From positions 70,686-134,685 of the forward strand of contig QLIY01000283.1 of the NCBI GenBank assembly GCA_003260075.1: 64,000 nt of DNA. The letters run 5' to 3'. The notes under the pieces are model-generated. The model saw only the letters and a program-made list of their open reading frames with translations. It ran no database searches and was not told the DNA's origin. The DNA comes from Phallusia mammillata. Lineage: Eukaryota > Chordata > Ascidiacea > Phlebobranchia > Ascidiidae. A program made the translations under genes and the position numbers. Of the stretch, positions 61,277 to 64,000 are shown one piece after another; within the stretch, counting starts at the first letter, position 1, and each line of letters starts with the position of its first letter.

Positions 61277-62400
61277 AATAAATATTCTGCCGATGGTGCG
61301 ATTAACACGGCGCCACAATCGTATGATTGTAGATGCGCCAACAAGGCAGACTTTTTTAAATAAACTATCTTAACATTTTTTATCTATTAAAAGACAACTA
61401 AAAAACTATGTACCTTATGCATACAATATATTTCTCTCCCTATACAATGTTGTAGCTTAACAATGCTCCACATAGGTTTAAGGACATCCTACAAATAATA
61501 ACAGGTTAAAATAATTAGCTTTTTACCAAAAAAATGTTGAAATTATTGGGAAAGCCTAAAAGTTATCCAACTGTGTGGCTTATTGCAAACAAATACAGGT
61601 GGATTCTGTTCCCTTACACATTTTGCTTTTGTTGTAAAACACCCATTAAAAATGTACCATTGTTTGTTTATTTTGCTTAAGATAACACTAGGGACATTAT
61701 TCATTACCCCGTGGCCACTCTTACAATACAATTTATTCAATAAGTCGTAAGCGCCCGTGCCTTTTTCAACCAACCGGTTAAACAGGCATCATGGACCGCC
61801 TCAGTTCATTTGCGGCGTAACATTATCGAGACGTAATCTTGTTTCTAGAACAGATAGAAGACAAGCTACAGATGCTTTAGCCCAGGTACATTGTTCCAGC
61901 TGAAGTGAGCATTGGTAACCAGGAGCATATCATATTACCTGCTGTGTTGTGCTTTAAAATATGTTGGACATTTAACACCAGAAGGTCTGTCTGCCTCTCT
62001 AGTTCTCAGTGTTGCTGGTTGTATTGCCTAATTCAGTTAATGTGTGTGCACATACATTTGATCTGCATTGCAAGTATACTTTGGTCTATTTGCAAGAAAA
62101 ATTGTGCTTGTTTAATTGTCAATGTGAAAACTTTAATTAGTTTCAGTTCAGTTTAAAATTAAGTTAGCAAGTCAAAACCCGAAGTTTTAGTGCTACTAGT
62201 TTTCCTTACAGTTGTTAAGACAATAAATATAATTAGCTGTGTCAGATACAACAATTTTACCTAGACAACAAAACTGTGTTTTAAACTTTTGTTACACTTT
62301 AAAAGTTTGCAGCGAATGTGTCTTACATAATTAGGCACAGAATCTGTAAAACACTGAATGTTCAGTTTCGGAAAGGAAGGCTGAATGGAAAAAATAAATT
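61277..62400. other. Intergenic before the THEG-like gene
   Basis: No gene is supported. A 76-codon minus-strand frame at 61543-61773 begins with TTG and has no recognisable domain. Confidence 0.4.
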
Positions 62401-63740
62401 ATGGTTACTATTCAAGGTAAGATAGCAAAAAAAAATGTAACGCACATATAGATTACGTTTGGTTAAAATTAGAACGTCACAATGGGCATTGTATGAGAAA
62501 ATAAGGTCCACCCTTTTAACACTGAAAAGATAAGATAAGTTTTATGTGCGTGAATATTTTTGCAACGATATTCTGAAATCATGACTGTTACAGCAAGACC
62601 AAGCGGTAAACCTTCTAGGAAACATACCTAATTACTTAATTACAACATTGGCTTTTGTTTTTTGCAGGCCCTGTAAGCTACGAAACCAATGTATTGGCCA
62701 CTAATACAAGGTAAGTGCAAATAGTCTTTAGTTTTTGCTATTTAGACTTAAAATAAGATCATATGTTGCCAAACAGCGAATTTTTTGTCTGTTTCAGTGG
62801 TATTGACCGACCTCTATCGCGTGGATATTCAAAACAACGTATTCTTACCTTATCAAGACCAAAAGACTCTAAACAAATATGGATGACAAGTTTTGGGTGA
62901 GCAAAAAATTTCGCGCTTTATAGTTTACTTACAAATGCGTATTTTCATATCTGTTTCCATTTAGTCCCAAGTTATATTGGGGAGATCAAGATATGATGTG
63001 GCCAGTTTCCAAAGAAACCCTACATGCGAGACCGACAGCTAGACTTGTAAAATTGGCTGCTGCAAAGAAGAATTTTCAGCTTGGCACCAAGCAGGTAAAC
63101 GTCGGGATTTTGTGCCATAACTACATTTAAATAAAAATCTAAACCTCTTTTACCAATTCATTAATCAATGTATATTTATCGTATCAATGTTGATGGCCTA
63201 CCTTTACAATTTTAATTGCCACAGATCACTATAAACATTATCAAACATTTTGGTACGGAATGTAGCATTTTGAAACTGGGATCGTAGCCACACATTAAAT
63301 TTCAACGTGTTTCGTCAACCACATTACAAATTATTTGTACCTCAAGTTTTGTCCGAATTAGGCGAAGACCTGGTTTAACCTAGGTTTACTGCATTTGCTT
63401 TAACCGTTTAAGCTGTTTTGGGGGGGGGGAACTCGTCAACCACATTACAAATTATTTGTACCTCAAGTTTTGTCCGAATTGGGCGAAGACACGGTTTAAC
63501 CTAGGTTTACTGCATTTGCTTTAACCGTTTAAGCTGTTTTTTGCCCTAAATTGCCAGGACTGTCGTTCAATATTTTTGTTTGTTTGTTTTTTAGGTTAAC
63601 CGACCGGAATTTGTGTATAGCTGCGGTCGCAACTCGCAAATATGGGAAGTCAGTAAATCAGCAATGAAGGCCGAACCAAGCGGACATTTACGCAACCTAG
63701 CCAAGCCAAAGCAACCACCATCGCAATATCAAGAACACAG
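62401..63740 (+). CDS. SPMAP2: THEG-repeat sperm microtubule protein, 5' part
   Basis: Exons 62401-62416, 62668-62710, 62798-62896, 62965-63094 and 63595-63740 join in frame to about 144 residues and end at a GTAAT donor, so the gene continues to the right. Repeats of the THEG type, a Leu/Arg-rich turn followed by A/S-x-PK, are visible: ILTLSRPKDSKQIW, LVKLAAAKKNFQLG and LRNLAKPKQPPSQY, each near a tryptophan-containing link (YWGDQDMMWPVSK, QIWEVSKSA). The family comprises testis/sperm axonemal microtubule-associated proteins (THEG/SPMAP2, SPMAP2L); I cannot tell which paralogue. The first coding exon is short; an upstream ATG at 62384 hits a stop at once. Confidence 0.7.
63295..63395. repeat. 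Partial TA-type MITE in intron 4 of the THEG-like gene
   Basis: CCACATTACAAATTATTTG and GGCGAAGACCTGGTTTAACC match the right half of the family at 54107 and 56794. The left half is missing. Confidence 0.5.
63420..63429. other. G10 join
   Basis: About 63305-63419 and 63431-63541 are near-identical copies. Confidence 0.9.
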
Positions 63741-63887
63741 GTAATATAGCTCCCATTTTGCCCAAACTTTTGGTGTTGGTTTGCAGAAAGCTTTGGAATG
63801 CGACCGGTTTGCACATGGTGGTACGCAGTTGCTCCAAACATATAGTTTTGCATTTGTTGGCATGTCCTACATTTTGATGGATGTGAA

Positions 63888-63897
63888 GGGGGGGGGG
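63888..63897. other. G10 join
   Basis: Sequence from about 63766 restarts at 63898 and runs off the window. Confidence 0.9.
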
Positions 63898-64000
63898 TTT
63901 TTGGTGTTGGTTTGCAGAAAGCTTTGGAATGCGACCGGTTTGTACATGGTGGTACGCAGTTGCTCCAAAGATATAGTTTTGCATTTGTTGGCATGTCCTA

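Overview
This is a eukaryotic, animal-type window: AT-rich DNA, multi-exon genes with canonical GT-AG introns, and many small non-autonomous DNA transposons. The gene set (a single long PGC-1 family coactivator, a U11/U12 snRNP 48 kDa protein, paired cytochrome b561 genes and a sperm microtubule THEG-repeat gene), the short introns and the clear polymorphism between duplicated flanks suggest an ascidian tunicate, most likely Ciona. The species is an inference. All splice models were read by eye from frame continuity and GT/AG sites.

Layout. 1-14.3 kb: a cluster of intronless genes for a nucleotidyltransferase-like plus TPR-like protein of about 920 aa. Copy A is at 1-1929 (-, cut by the window edge), copy B at 7037-9811 (+, broken by two artificial C-runs) and copy C at 11594-14287 (-, 3' end lost at an N). 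There is also a tail pseudogene at 3460-4000 and two terminal exons of a discoidin-domain gene at 4346-4714. A and B face away from each other across an inverted duplication. 15.1-17.5 kb: SNRNP48 (+), six exons. 18.2-22.1 kb and 27.8-32.3 kb: two convergent CYB561 paralogues with the same exon plan. 33.3-33.6 kb: a possible 114-aa single-exon gene (-). 33.6-42.1 kb: no confident gene, but minisatellites, hAT MITEs and a cluster of CRE-like sites. 42.2-58.5 kb: a complete PGC-1 (PPARGC1) homologue in 21 coding exons, about 1,700 aa. 62.4-63.7 kb: the 5' part of a THEG/SPMAP2-like gene running off the right edge.

The most pervasive feature is technical. More than 20 homopolymer runs of almost exactly 10 G (10 C in the first 11 kb) are scattered through the window, and most are flanked on both sides by near-identical copies of the same 50-250 bp. 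They look like fixed-length join marks where overlapping, probably allelic, contigs were laid end to end instead of merged. They create false tandem duplications, false frameshifts in NTase copy B, a false 39-codon duplication in PPARGC1 exon 3 and a false partial exon 2.

The strongest biological leads are the tandem/inverted NTase-TPR family, the four-fold repeat of a tyrosine-KLP-tyrosine motif in the PGC-1 homologue (vertebrate PGC-1alpha has one related motif), a pogo-like element with many internal copies of its terminal motif, and a hAT MITE nested cleanly inside a TA-flanked MITE.
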